DNA of 64,000 nt from CAYGFH01 sp964430295 (GTDB lineage: Bacteria; Patescibacteriota; Microgenomatia; UBA10105; UBA927): contig CAYSEV010000003.1 in assembly GCA_964430295.1 (NCBI GenBank), positions 16,791 to 80,790 of the forward strand. The letters run 5' to 3'. A model generated the notes under the pieces. The model had not been told where the DNA came from. It did no database searches and was given only the letters and a program-made list of their open reading frames with translations. The position numbers and the translations under genes are program-made. Below, in pieces: positions 36,090 through 45,622 of this stretch (positions are counted from its first letter, which is position 1; each line of letters opens with the position of its first letter).

Positions 36090-36929
36090 ATGCAAAATCC
36101 AACACTATGGAATCAGTTACTTGTATGGCCGATTGTTAATGTGCTCATTGCTCTTTATAAAGGTTTTGAGTATCTGCATGTCCCTGGTCCGTTAGGGTTT
36201 GCAGTCATAGGCCTAACGGTTATTATCCGGTTACTCCTCTATCCCCTTATGAATGCGCAAATGAAATCCGCAAAAAAGATGTCTGCACTCAAACCGCACT
36301 TGGACTCGTTAAATGAAAAGCATAAAAATGATAAACAGGCACTTCAACAGGCACAACTTGCTCTGTATAAAGAACATGGGGTGAATCCAGCAGCCGGATG
36401 TCTCCCCCTTCTGATACAAATGCCTGTTCTTATCGCTTTATATAATGTGTTTTATCAGGTGCTCAATAACGGCAACATACAAAAGGTCGTTGAAACACTC
36501 AATCACGTGGCGTATGCATCCTGGATGCATATCGGCACACTGGATCTCTCATTTTTCGGTGTAAACCTGGGGCTTAAACCCTCTCAATGGCAAACACATG
36601 GGTGGTGGTTATTATCTATCCCAGTTATTACAGGTGCATTGCAGTGGTATCAAAGTAAACTGATGTTGCCTCAATCTGCATCGGTAAGCTCCGATACCCA
36701 AAATTCAAATACGAAACAAATACAAAAAAATAAAAATTCCAAAAAAGATGAAACGGTTGAACAAAAACCTGAAGATACAGCAGCAGAAATGCAAAAACAA
36801 ATGGCCATGATTACACCTGTTATGTTTGGGTATTTTGCCCTTCAGTTCCCTCTTGGTCTGGCCCTCTACTGGAATGTTTTTGGACTTTTTGGTATCATGC
36901 AACAACTGAAAATTAATAAGGAGAAGTAA
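36090..36929 (+). CDS. yidC: Membrane protein insertase YidC/Oxa1 family
   Basis: 279 residues, the short Gram-positive/CPR form without the large periplasmic domain. VIGLTVIIRLLLYPLMNAQMKSAKKM contains the positively charged groove region, and AAGCLPLLIQMPVLIALYNVFY is the Oxa1 core; the last helices end FPLGLALYWNVFGLFGIMQQ. A Lys/Asn-rich hydrophilic loop (about 205-235) separates the last two helix pairs. It inserts membrane proteins with or without SecYEG. jag follows 4 bases later, preceded by AAGGAG. Confidence 0.95.
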   Translation: MQNPTLWNQLLVWPIVNVLIALYKGFEYLHVPGPLGFAVIGLTVIIRLLLYPLMNAQMKSAKKMSALKPHLDSLNEKHKNDKQALQQAQLALYKEHGVNPAAGCLPLLIQMPVLIALYNVFYQVLNNGNIQKVVETLNHVAYASWMHIGTLDLSFFGVNLGLKPSQWQTHGWWLLSIPVITGALQWYQSKLMLPQSASVSSDTQNSNTKQIQKNKNSKKDETVEQKPEDTAAEMQKQMAMITPVMFGYFALQFPLGLALYWNVFGLFGIMQQLKINKEK

Positions 36930-36933
36930 TGCT

Positions 36934-37389
36934 ATGGAACAAAAACAGGCAGTTCAACATATAACAGAAGATTTATTATCGAGACTTGGTATACAAGGCA
37001 ATGTCACGGTCGATATAGATGAGACAGAAAGCTTTCGAGTCCATATTGAAACCGAGGAAACAGGTCTCCTTATAGGTTTTCACGGACGTACATTGGAAAG
37101 TCTTCAAATTATTTTGGGTATTATTGTCTCCAAAGAATTAGCTACGTGGGTAAAAGTGTATGTAAATGTTGGCGATTACCGAGAAAAGCGAGAAGAAGCC
37201 CTTATGCTCATGGCACAACATGCAGCCGAACGGGCTCTTGCAGCAGGAAGAGAAATTGAATTGGCAAATCTTTCCGCATCAGAGAGACGTGTGATACATC
37301 TGACACTGAGTGGTGATGATCGTGTGGAAACAGAATCTGTCGGGGAAGGGTCAAGGCGAACGTTACTTGTGAAGCCAAAGCTCGTCTAA
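36934..37389 (+). CDS. jag: KhpB/Jag RNA-binding protein (KH and R3H domains)
   Basis: 151 residues. The KH domain has GLLIGFHGRTLESLQ (GxxG loop variant), and the C-terminal R3H domain has NLSASERRVIHLTLSGDDRVETESVGEGSRR. The N-terminal Jag-N domain of the longer Firmicutes protein is absent, as in other short forms. It binds RNA and is linked to cell division and envelope synthesis in other bacteria. Synteny with yidC supports the call; AAGGAG lies upstream of the ATG. Confidence 0.93.
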   Translation: MEQKQAVQHITEDLLSRLGIQGNVTVDIDETESFRVHIETEETGLLIGFHGRTLESLQIILGIIVSKELATWVKVYVNVGDYREKREEALMLMAQHAAERALAAGREIELANLSASERRVIHLTLSGDDRVETESVGEGSRRTLLVKPKLV

Positions 37390-37453
37390 TAGTAAGCTCC
37401 ACTTCCATATTTGCAATTTCCTCACTAAATCGTGAATAATGAGTTTATGAATC

Positions 37454-38824
37454 ATGAGTCTGTATATTCGATTCATACAAAAATTATACTTCATGATATT
37501 TAAGTCACGAGTTACATTGTCTACACTGCACAGATTTTTTTTCTCCTTACTAATAGTATTATTGCCGACACAGGTAGGACTGCACTTCTGGCCTGAGTGG
37601 GCGCATGTATTGGGCAGACGAATTGATTACCTCTCCCCCACTTTGTATTTAACAGATATTCTTATATGTTTCGTTGTTGTATTTTGGGTAATCGATCACA
37701 ACTGGGATCATGAATTACGAATATTGAATACTGGCAAAAAATTAACATACATACTTCATGTTTCAGTATGTATTATTCTCTTACTTATACATATTGCCAC
37801 TTCCCTTTCCCCTGCTCTTGCATGTTACGCATGGCTTAAAGTGTTTGAATTTGGCTTACTTATTGTATATATAAAAAAAACAAAGCCTCCATTATCGATA
37901 GTTCATAATTCTTTGTTGATTGCTCTTTTCTATACATCATTGATTGCTATAGTGCAGTTTTTCCTGCACCGTTCAATCGGTGGCCCTATGTGGCTGCTTG
38001 GTGAACGAACATTTTCGGCAAGTACTCCGGGAATAGCTCAAATACCCTTGTATTTGGATATTGGGTTTTGGAAGTTTGATTTTGGACTTATATTGCGGGC
38101 GTATGGTACATTTCCCCATCCAAATGTATTAGGTGGATTTATTGCGGTGGTTGTACCACTGCTATTAGGTGAATATGCAAATAAACAAGTAAACCAAAGG
38201 ATTAAAAATTTATATATTCCTGTATGTGTGCTGGGAATTGTCGCATTGATCCTAACATTTAGCAGAAGTGCATTGGTGGTTTGTGGTATGAGCATGCTTA
38301 TACTCACAGTACGAGACAAAAAGCATCTTTGGGGAAAAACGCTGCTGGGGTTATTCGTTATGTTTCTACTGTCTCTTATGATATTTTCAGTTCATGTCAC
38401 CGATGAATCTGTTGTAGTCAGACAAGCGTTGAATATATCCGCGATTGAAATTTGGAAAACACATCTATGGTTTGGTGTCGGGCTTGGGAATTTTATTGTG
38501 TCACTTCCCCTTTTTTTACCTTCAAAACTTATTTATTTTCTGCAGCCGGTACATAATATATATCTCCTACTTCTATCGGAAATGGGAATTGTAGGAATTT
38601 GTGTGATAGTATATATTTTGTATTTCTTATTCAAGAATGAATCACAAATTATGCATACGGACAAAAAAATAAAACATGTAATTCATACTTCACTTTTTAT
38701 GTTTCTCATACTTGGTCTTGTTGATCACTATCCTCTCACCTTACAGCAGGGACAGTTGTTGTTAACGCTTTTAATCGGTCTAAGCATTGTTGAATATAAT
38801 CCTCCAAAAACAGTTTTACACTAA
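37454..38824 (+). CDS. O-antigen ligase / Wzy family membrane protein
   Basis: 456 residues and about 11 hydrophobic helices. GTFPHPNVLGGFIAVVVPLLL and FGVGLGNFIVSLPL, then PVHNIYLLLLSEMGIVG, are the Wzy_C/RfaL-type signatures. It ligates or polymerises lipid-linked glycan on the outer membrane face. It is followed by a flippase, a natural functional partner. This is a second such gene in the window besides 11683-13149, so the cell probably has two glycan products or separate ligase and polymerase roles. Confidence 0.85.
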   Translation: MSLYIRFIQKLYFMIFKSRVTLSTLHRFFFSLLIVLLPTQVGLHFWPEWAHVLGRRIDYLSPTLYLTDILICFVVVFWVIDHNWDHELRILNTGKKLTYILHVSVCIILLLIHIATSLSPALACYAWLKVFEFGLLIVYIKKTKPPLSIVHNSLLIALFYTSLIAIVQFFLHRSIGGPMWLLGERTFSASTPGIAQIPLYLDIGFWKFDFGLILRAYGTFPHPNVLGGFIAVVVPLLLGEYANKQVNQRIKNLYIPVCVLGIVALILTFSRSALVVCGMSMLILTVRDKKHLWGKTLLGLFVMFLLSLMIFSVHVTDESVVVRQALNISAIEIWKTHLWFGVGLGNFIVSLPLFLPSKLIYFLQPVHNIYLLLLSEMGIVGICVIVYILYFLFKNESQIMHTDKKIKHVIHTSLFMFLILGLVDHYPLTLQQGQLLLTLLIGLSIVEYNPPKTVLH

Positions 38825-38906
38825 TCCGTAACACACGTGTATGTGGTGTTTCCCGGATATGTCTCAACTCTGATAATTATTTTTAATAAACGATTCATGT
38901 TAGAAT

Positions 38907-40208
38907 ATGGCCATGCCTCACATGCATAGATCCCTCTCTTCTACCCGCCTGACGATTGCAAAGAATACGTCGGCACAATTTATTGGTCGCATCATCAGTT
39001 CGTTGTCTACAGTTATACTTACATTTTATATAGCGAGAAAATTTGGCTCAGTTGGATATGGTGAATTTGTTAAGATTACAACATTTGTATCATTTTTTTA
39101 TCTTTTAGCTGATTTTGGGTTTAATGCTATATATATTCAAAAAAGTACGCTTACTTCTTTCGGTGATAAGCGGATTCATGATCCCCAATGGAATATGTTA
39201 CTCTTTATTCGAATCGTACTCAGTGTTTTACTTTTGATCTTAGCTCTCGTAATTATTTGGTGCATACCAATATCTGAAACTAATGGATATTCGAGTTTGG
39301 TACACATAGGAATCATATTACTCCTGCCTACTATTTTATTTCAGGCACTTATTACAACAATCAATGGGTTATTTCAAAAAATTCTTCGATATGAATGGTC
39401 AGCTATTTCCGTCATTTTTGGATCATTATCTTCAATACTATTGATTCTACTTTTTGTATATAATCAATCAACTTCATTAATTCAATTTAGTCTGATTCCT
39501 CTGCTGGTTGGTAGCGCTGTAACAACACTCGTCGCATTCATATTTGTTCGGATGCTAGGATGTGTTGTGACTATTGAGAGATCGTTGGAGTCATATAAGA
39601 CATTTATATACGCAACAATTCCCCTTGGGTTAACACTCCTCTTTAATGTCATATATTTTCATGTTGATAGTATCGTTATGACGTTTTCTCGTTCTACCTC
39701 CGAGGTTGGCATTTATGGACTTGCGTACAAAGTATTTGAATTGTTATTGGTATTTCCAACCTTTTTTATGAATTCGCTGTATCCGATGTTCGTGATCGAA
39801 GTACAAAAAAGAGAAGAACATTCTCACGCGAAACTGCTCATATTGATTAAAAAGTCAGCAACCGTACTTCTTCTTGCATCAGTTGCTCTATCTGTTATGA
39901 CATGGATAGCAGCTCCATATATCACATATATTAAGCACGACTTTTTTGAAAGTATATATGCTCTACGTATATTACTGTTAGGCATTCCATTCTTTTATCT
40001 TTCCAGCCTTACTATGTGGATTCTTATCGCAGTTAAAAAACAACACATACTGGCTTGGCTATATGGTATAACAATGCTTGTAAACATAGGGCTAAATATA
40101 TTATTTGTTCCGATATATGGTTATACGGCCGCAGCATGGATTACGGTGGTAAGTGAAGCAATGGTACTTATTGCCAGCAGCATAGTTGTGAAACAATCCC
40201 TATCATGA
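38907..40208 (+). CDS. Polysaccharide flippase, Wzx/MOP superfamily
   Basis: 433 residues with about 12-14 hydrophobic helices. The N-terminus, TSAQFIGRIISSLSTVILTFYIARKFGSVGYGEF, is the typical MOP/Wzx opening, and FHVDSIVMTFSRSTSEVGIYGLAYKVFELLL is the central repeat. It flips undecaprenyl-linked oligosaccharides outward. It lies directly after a Wzy/ligase gene, forming a Wzx/Wzy-type pair separate from the ABC-exporter system at 26.6-28.1 kb. Confidence 0.88.
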   Translation: MAMPHMHRSLSSTRLTIAKNTSAQFIGRIISSLSTVILTFYIARKFGSVGYGEFVKITTFVSFFYLLADFGFNAIYIQKSTLTSFGDKRIHDPQWNMLLFIRIVLSVLLLILALVIIWCIPISETNGYSSLVHIGIILLLPTILFQALITTINGLFQKILRYEWSAISVIFGSLSSILLILLFVYNQSTSLIQFSLIPLLVGSAVTTLVAFIFVRMLGCVVTIERSLESYKTFIYATIPLGLTLLFNVIYFHVDSIVMTFSRSTSEVGIYGLAYKVFELLLVFPTFFMNSLYPMFVIEVQKREEHSHAKLLILIKKSATVLLLASVALSVMTWIAAPYITYIKHDFFESIYALRILLLGIPFFYLSSLTMWILIAVKKQHILAWLYGITMLVNIGLNILFVPIYGYTAAAWITVVSEAMVLIASSIVVKQSLS

Positions 40209-40263
40209 TTATCACATAGCTTTAAATAATTCATTCCCACTATATACTCGTATAAATATCCGC

Positions 40264-40269
40264 TATACT
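40264..40269 (+). promoter_or_regulatory. -10 box TATACT of the RNase H gene
   Basis: TATACT lies 8 bases before the ATG at 40278, giving a predicted start within 2 bases of the start codon. No Shine-Dalgarno is seen. Confidence 0.45.
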
Positions 40270-40277
40270 CAAACATT

Positions 40278-40685
40278 ATGAAATACATTATCAATACAGA
40301 TGGCGGGTCTCGTGGAAATCCCGGGCAAGCTGCAATAGGGGTTGTAATACGGGATTTAGAAACAGGAAAATTGGTTGCATCATTTGGTAAAAAAATCGGA
40401 ATTACTACAAATAATGTAGCAGAATATTCTGCTGTGATTGCTGCATTACAGTATGTAATCGACACGAAAGAACAGGGGAGTGATATACAATTTTTTCTTG
40501 ACTCTTCATTGGTTGTTAATCAACTGAACGGATTATTTAAAGTGAAAGATTCTAACATGCGTAATTTAATGTTTAAAGTTCGCGAATTAGAGCAGGGAAT
40601 AGATGGGCATATTGTATATTCATATGTACCTCGTGAACAAAATACTGCAGCTGACTTTGAAGTAAATAAGGCACTTGATAACTAA
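40278..40685 (+). CDS. Ribonuclease H type I (single-domain)
   Basis: 135 residues. NTDGGSRGNPGQAAIGVVI holds the first catalytic Asp; NNVAEYSAVIAAL supplies the Glu; FFLDSSLVVNQLNG the second Asp; and a terminal AADFEVNKAL the last acidic position. This is the short RNase HI form similar to archaeal and Sulfolobus-type enzymes. It degrades the RNA strand of RNA-DNA hybrids. It has its own promoter-like box and is followed by a REP-like element. Confidence 0.92.
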   Translation: MKYIINTDGGSRGNPGQAAIGVVIRDLETGKLVASFGKKIGITTNNVAEYSAVIAALQYVIDTKEQGSDIQFFLDSSLVVNQLNGLFKVKDSNMRNLMFKVRELEQGIDGHIVYSYVPREQNTAADFEVNKALDN

Positions 40686-40686
40686 A

Positions 40687-40745
40687 TGTCATCCTTGCGA
40701 AAGCGAGGATCAATAACATGATTCCCGATAAGGTTGGGAATGACA
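40687..40745. repeat. REP/BIME-like palindromic element
   Basis: A 59-base element begins TGTCAT and ends ATGACA (inverted ends). It contains two internal hairpins: one over 40693-40708 (CTTGCGAAAGCGAG type) and one over about 40722-40740 (TTCCCGATAAGGTTGGGAA type). This is the common pattern of small bacterial palindromic repeats often scattered in intergenic regions. Only one copy is in the window. It lies just after the RNase H stop in a 186-base gap that otherwise holds only the upstream region of the DUF4012 gene. Confidence 0.65.
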
Positions 40746-40871
40746 TAGGATGAATGTGGATATAATCCCCTCATGTCGGTTACCGTATATAATCCGTGAA
40801 TAGGCTTGCATACTCCAAGTTGTTTTCGGTGTTTTTATTTGCCATAATACAAAAATATAACACGTACTATT

Positions 40872-43469
40872 ATGACTCCTGCCTCCTCATTGTCGCATAG
40901 TGATGATATTGATCAATTACCTTTAGCTCGTCTGTATGCTGAAGAAGAATCCTTTGTCTCTCCGTTGCGGGAATATTTAGAAACACATGGATGCCGTGTA
41001 ATTGTGAATGACAACTCTCTAATTCCTGAGACATATTTTCTGGTAGCAGGAAGCCCAGTATTCGTGAAACATATTTTTGCAACGAAAGCTACATCCGCTC
41101 TTCGGGTTATCGGTATCGTGGTAACTACAGATGTTTCTGAAGGCAAAAATCTCGCTGATGACTCTCGCAAAATTGTTGTTATAGATCCTCGGTATTTAAG
41201 TAACACAGATGTAAGAGAAATTTTCGCATTTTTCTTTTCCGGCACTGAAACACTTTTGAACATAATACGAAACATACATGAGCCAATTACTCATATTGAT
41301 CCTGCCTCCAATGATGCAAAGTCTGTACCTAGTGGAGTACCTTCGATAACTGAAATACATCAATCACTTCCTCCAATCGTTCCTCGAGTTAAATCAGTAG
41401 AAGAAGTACTTACACAAAATGATAGTGAAAGAATTAATCATATTATGACGGATGTGTTTGGAGATCCTCATGTGCGTAAGAAAAAACATAGGTATTTAAA
41501 AATTCAGAAACATATGTTGAGGACTATTGGAAATATTACTATGTATACGTTTTTCCTTTTTGGCGTTGTATTATTTCCGTTATCTGTATATCTTGCCGGG
41601 TTATCTGCCTCTACATTTTTTTTGTTGAGAGCAGCAAATTTTATAAGCAAAACTGACATGGTACGTGCAAGCTCCTCATTGAATAGGGGAGAATATTGGT
41701 TAAGTCAAACCGAGTTTATATTTTCGCTTATAAAAACACCAACATACATATTTGGAGTGGGGGAACCTATCCGTAATCAAGAACGTGTGCTTTCATTGTT
41801 ATCAGATCTTATGAGAGGTATTACGGAATCAATGGATGTAGTAACACAAGGAAAACAATTTATTGAAGCAAGCATCCCATCTTCAGTTAGGGAAGATGAA
41901 AAACTTCCTGCATCATCACTGGAGTCGCTTCGTATTTCTGTCGTAGCGGCACATAATAGTTTAGGGTTGGCCGAAGCAGAATTGTCTGCACTTATGAGAG
42001 ATCAACCATTTCCATTTTCATTCAGGATGCTACAACCCACGTTTTCACACGCAGAATATAAGTTACAATCTATTCGAAAAATTTTGTCATATGCAGAAGA
42101 ACTCTTAACTGTTTATCCAAAGATTGCGGGATTTAAAACTACGCAATCATTTCTAGTATTACTTCAAAATAGTAATGAACTTCGACCAATGGGAGGATTT
42201 ATTGGTAGTTTAGGTCTGGCAACATTTGATAATGGAATTCTATCAGATTTTTCAATAGAAGACGTCTATGCAATTGACGGTCAATTAAAAGGACATGTAG
42301 ATCCACCACGACCAATAGCTGAATTGTTGGGGAATGAGCATTGGTACTTACGAGATAGTAATTGGGATCCGGATTTTTCTATAAGTGGACAACGCGCTGA
42401 ATGGTTTTATGAAAAAGAAACAGGGAAGCATGTAGATGGAGTACTTGCCATAAATATACCTATTATTGAACGAATGTTAACCGCCATAGGTCCTATTCAA
42501 CTGCCAGACTATAACGATCGAATTACTAAAGAAAATTTCTTTGGAAAATCTCTGTATTATACTCAAAATAATTTTTTCCCAGGATCAACTCAAAAGAGGG
42601 ATTTCTTGGGATCTCTAGCCAGAGCTGCAATGACAAAAATTATGACCGATAAAGACATTGACAGTCTTGCGTTGATAAAAGCTGTTATGGATGGTATTGA
42701 GCAGAGAGATATGCTATTGCATATTCAAGATCCTGAAGTTCAATCAATGATTGAACATTTTGGATGGGGTGGAAGAGTATACGATTCATCTACTTGTACT
42801 GGTGTTGATGTAAATCGATGTATAGGTGGAGAGATTTTGTTTTCTGAAGCGAATCTCAGTGTGAGCAAGGTTAATTATTATGTAACGCACGAAGCCAGTC
42901 GTGAAATCACAATAACACCACAACAGGAAATCAACGAACGTGTTCTATACACGATAGGTAATACAGCAAATACTGCTGCAAATCCAAATGAAAAAGGAGT
43001 AGGCGGCACGTATCAAACATACGTACGTTTACTACTTCCCAAGGACAGTATTGTAAACACCGTATTACTAGATGGTGTACCTATTCCGACCAGAAGTACT
43101 GCGCAAAAAAATATGCCAGAGCTTCCATATATAGAGAATGCAGATGGAACAGCGCAAGCAAGAGGAATTGGTATTGCTCTTCGGGTTGCTCCTGGTGAAA
43201 AGAAACAGATCCAAATTACATATGCCAGATCCCAACATCTGCAGATAGGTAAAGGGGGTGGGTACTTGGATCTTTTATGGTACAAACATCCAGGAATATC
43301 TTCAATGCCACTACACACTATTATTCGATATCCGCCAAATTGGAAAATGAATGATGAGTCCCTAAATAAAGATGAGTCAATCAGTACATTTATTGCAAAA
43401 TCAGGCGAATTCGAGTACAATACACGTATAGAACGCGATATAAAGTATCGTATTAAATTTATACAATGA
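40872..43469 (+). CDS. DUF4012 domain-containing membrane protein
   Basis: 865 residues. An N-terminal cytoplasmic domain of about 215 residues is followed by a membrane helix (TMYTFFLFGVVLFPLSVYLAGLSASTFFLL) and a large extracytoplasmic part. QSFLVLLQNSNELRPMGGFIGSLG and YLRDSNWDPDFS are the core DUF4012 signatures. Function is unknown; the family is widespread and often abundant in Patescibacteria and some Gram-positives. The first 80 residues are Rossmann-like (VTTDVSEGKNL). The stop overlaps the rplY start by ATGA. Confidence 0.9.
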   Translation: MTPASSLSHSDDIDQLPLARLYAEEESFVSPLREYLETHGCRVIVNDNSLIPETYFLVAGSPVFVKHIFATKATSALRVIGIVVTTDVSEGKNLADDSRKIVVIDPRYLSNTDVREIFAFFFSGTETLLNIIRNIHEPITHIDPASNDAKSVPSGVPSITEIHQSLPPIVPRVKSVEEVLTQNDSERINHIMTDVFGDPHVRKKKHRYLKIQKHMLRTIGNITMYTFFLFGVVLFPLSVYLAGLSASTFFLLRAANFISKTDMVRASSSLNRGEYWLSQTEFIFSLIKTPTYIFGVGEPIRNQERVLSLLSDLMRGITESMDVVTQGKQFIEASIPSSVREDEKLPASSLESLRISVVAAHNSLGLAEAELSALMRDQPFPFSFRMLQPTFSHAEYKLQSIRKILSYAEELLTVYPKIAGFKTTQSFLVLLQNSNELRPMGGFIGSLGLATFDNGILSDFSIEDVYAIDGQLKGHVDPPRPIAELLGNEHWYLRDSNWDPDFSISGQRAEWFYEKETGKHVDGVLAINIPIIERMLTAIGPIQLPDYNDRITKENFFGKSLYYTQNNFFPGSTQKRDFLGSLARAAMTKIMTDKDIDSLALIKAVMDGIEQRDMLLHIQDPEVQSMIEHFGWGGRVYDSSTCTGVDVNRCIGGEILFSEANLSVSKVNYYVTHEASREITITPQQEINERVLYTIGNTANTAANPNEKGVGGTYQTYVRLLLPKDSIVNTVLLDGVPIPTRSTAQKNMPELPYIENADGTAQARGIGIALRVAPGEKKQIQITYARSQHLQIGKGGGYLDLLWYKHPGISSMPLHTIIRYPPNWKMNDESLNKDESISTFIAKSGEFEYNTRIERDIKYRIKFIQ

Positions 43470-44146
43470 AAAAACATACACTTTCAGCAGAACCAAGAAC
43501 ACAAGTCGGCAAAACAGTTAAATTATTGAGAAAGCATGGTAAATTGCCTGCAACGATTTATGGTAACGGATTAAAAAGTCAGTCAGTGACGGTAGATACG
43601 GCAGCATTCGCTATCGTACGCAAAGAAGCAGGGGAAACCGGACTTATTGAATTATCTGTTAGCGGAAAAGTTCATCCTGTGCTTATTCATTCTGTGCAAG
43701 TTCACCCAGTAACTGACTCGCTTATCCATGTTGAATTTCATCAGGTAAATCTTAAAGAAAAGATACATGCAAAGGTTATGCTTGAACATACAGGTGAAAG
43801 CCCAGCAGCCGCGCAAAAGCTTGGTGTTGTTATGACACTTCATGATTCTATAGAGGTAGAGGCTCTTCCAACTGAATTACCGGAAAAATTACATATAGAT
43901 CTCTCCGGATTAGCAGAAGTAGGGCAGGATATTACTGCAGCAAATGTTGCATTACCATCTGGAGTTACGTTAATTACTGATTCAACGACTGTTCTTGTAA
44001 AGGTAGGTCCATTAGTAACAAAAGAGGCAGAAGCTGAGGTAGCAGCTGATGCAGCTCAGGCAGCAGAAGCAGCAGCATCTGCGGAAACAGTGGCAACAGA
44101 GAATGCTGGCGAGGTTAAAAAGGAAACTTCAGAAAAAACTTCTTAA
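43466..44146 (+). CDS. rplY: 50S ribosomal protein L25/general stress protein Ctc
   Basis: 226 residues. LSAEPRTQVGKTVKLLRKHGKLPATIYG is the L25 N-terminal 5S-rRNA binding domain; a TL5/CTC beta domain follows (IHVEFHQVNLKEKIHAKVML, then EVEALPTELPEKLHIDLSGL). The C-terminus is an Ala/Glu-rich low-complexity tail of about 45 residues. It binds 5S rRNA in the large subunit. ATGA overlap with the DUF4012 gene indicates coupling. Confidence 0.93.
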   Translation: MKKHTLSAEPRTQVGKTVKLLRKHGKLPATIYGNGLKSQSVTVDTAAFAIVRKEAGETGLIELSVSGKVHPVLIHSVQVHPVTDSLIHVEFHQVNLKEKIHAKVMLEHTGESPAAAQKLGVVMTLHDSIEVEALPTELPEKLHIDLSGLAEVGQDITAANVALPSGVTLITDSTTVLVKVGPLVTKEAEAEVAADAAQAAEAAASAETVATENAGEVKKETSEKTS

Positions 44147-44204
44147 GAAGCAATGTTTTTTGTTTGCTTATTTCCAAAGTGTTAATTGCCCCGTTTATTG
44201 GAGT

Positions 44205-44747
44205 TCAGCGTTTGTGTATTAATTGAGGATCTATTGATTCTGCCTGTTGAGTATACGTTTTTGCAAGGTCATCTTTGTGAAGTAACTTCGCAATATACGC
44301 TGCCTGCAAATACGCATCACGGTAATCAGTGTGTTGTACGATTATAGCTTTCCAATATGCAAGTTTCGTTTCAAGTTGCGAAGGTTCAGAATTCCATACA
44401 TCTAACGTTCTCTGTATATCTGTTGATGCTCCCAGTACTGATTCAGTCTTGTTCGTTGAGATAAGCTCTTGGATAAATTCTATTTCCCGATTCATATATA
44501 TATCTTGTCTTGTATTCTTGTATGACTTTGCAAGCATAAAATGTGGTTGTGCTGAAAACGGTTGTTTGAGAAGTGAAACTATTTCTTTGGAATAAACGTG
44601 TTGTCTGGTTTGGATTATATTCACAATCCCAATGCTAATGACTATAGAAAATAATCCAATGGTGTTGAGTATGTACAATCTCCTCTGTGTATGTTTTGCG
44701 GAAATAAATCGGGAAATTTGCGGTAATATCTTTGAAACTCGCATCAT
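44205..44747 (-). CDS. Small membrane-anchored helical protein, TPR-like
   Basis: About 180 residues from the MM pair at 44747 (a longer frame starts at 44783). A basic N-terminal segment, one membrane helix (YILNTIGLFSIVISIGIVNII) and then a helical external domain whose last third (YWKAIIVQHTDYRDAYLQAAYIAKLLHKDDLAKTYTQQA) looks like a pair of TPR repeats. No function is known. It is a lone minus-strand gene between plus-strand operons. Confidence 0.5.
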   Translation of the reverse strand: MMRVSKILPQISRFISAKHTQRRLYILNTIGLFSIVISIGIVNIIQTRQHVYSKEIVSLLKQPFSAQPHFMLAKSYKNTRQDIYMNREIEFIQELISTNKTESVLGASTDIQRTLDVWNSEPSQLETKLAYWKAIIVQHTDYRDAYLQAAYIAKLLHKDDLAKTYTQQAESIDPQLIHKR

Positions 44748-44906
44748 GTAGCCTATTGTATGAACATGATGTAAAAAACGCAACTATGATAAGTTCCATA
44801 ATCCAATATCTCTACACTAGGCCTGTTCATACTGATTGCACGTATACATATATATATGATATCCTACCCACACTTACATATGCCTGCCGCATTAAAGGAG
44901 CGTATT

Positions 44907-45620
44907 ATGCCAAAACAAATCAAGAAATCTGCACAAAAAAGCACAGCTAGAACTTCCCGTTCAGCAAAAAAAGTTCATGAACTTATGGATATATCTTCTG
45001 AACAATTTGGTATAGATCAAACAGTCGTTTCGATCCCCCCAAAATCTAAAAGCGGGTTGCAATGGAGTGTCGTATTATTAGGTCTATTATTTATAGTTGC
45101 TGTATATGCTGCAAGCAAGGGATATATCATCGCTGCGATTGTAAATGGCTCGCCAGTATTCCGATGGGATGTTAATCGAATGTTGGAAACCAGATATGGA
45201 CAACAAACCCTGGAAAGCATGATTAGCGAAAAAATGATTGGTGATGCCGCAGTTAAACAGGGTGTTGTTATTACTCAAAAAGATATCGATGCAAAAACAG
45301 CAGAAGTCGTAAAATCTCTTGGACCAAATGTAAAACTTGATGACTTATTAAAGTATCAGGGGATGAATAAATCAGATTTTGAACATCAGATTTCATTGCA
45401 ACTAACTGTTGAGCGTATTTTGGGCAAAGACGTGAACGTAACTGATACAGAAATAAATGACTTTATTGAAAAGAATAAAGAAACACTTGTCGCAACTGAT
45501 GAAGCAGGTATGCGAGGAGAGGCAAGAGAAGCACTGACATCTCAAAAAATTAATGAAAAAATACAACCTTGGTTTGCAAGCCTGAAACAAAATGCAAAAG
45601 TTGTTAGACTTATGAAGTGA
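44907..45620 (+). CDS. SurA N-terminal-like membrane-anchored chaperone
   Basis: 237 residues from ATG 44907, chosen because AAAGGAG lies at 44894-44900; the longer frame (44856) lacks a ribosome site. A basic, low-complexity cytoplasmic tail leads to a helix (WSVVLLGLLFIVAVYAAS) and a helical external domain: ESMISEKMIGDAAVKQGVVITQKDIDAKTAEV resembles the SurA_N/PrsA N-domain. No parvulin PPIase domain is present. It is followed (within 3 bases) by a secreted cyclophilin, a plausible division of chaperone and isomerase work. Confidence 0.7.
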   Translation: MPKQIKKSAQKSTARTSRSAKKVHELMDISSEQFGIDQTVVSIPPKSKSGLQWSVVLLGLLFIVAVYAASKGYIIAAIVNGSPVFRWDVNRMLETRYGQQTLESMISEKMIGDAAVKQGVVITQKDIDAKTAEVVKSLGPNVKLDDLLKYQGMNKSDFEHQISLQLTVERILGKDVNVTDTEINDFIEKNKETLVATDEAGMRGEAREALTSQKINEKIQPWFASLKQNAKVVRLMK

Positions 45621-45622
45621 GA

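Noticed and set aside
44147..44204. Intrinsic terminator after rplY
   Set aside because: AAGCAA/TTTGCTT can pair weakly, but stem is AT-rich and short, with the T-tract in the loop and not after the stem.
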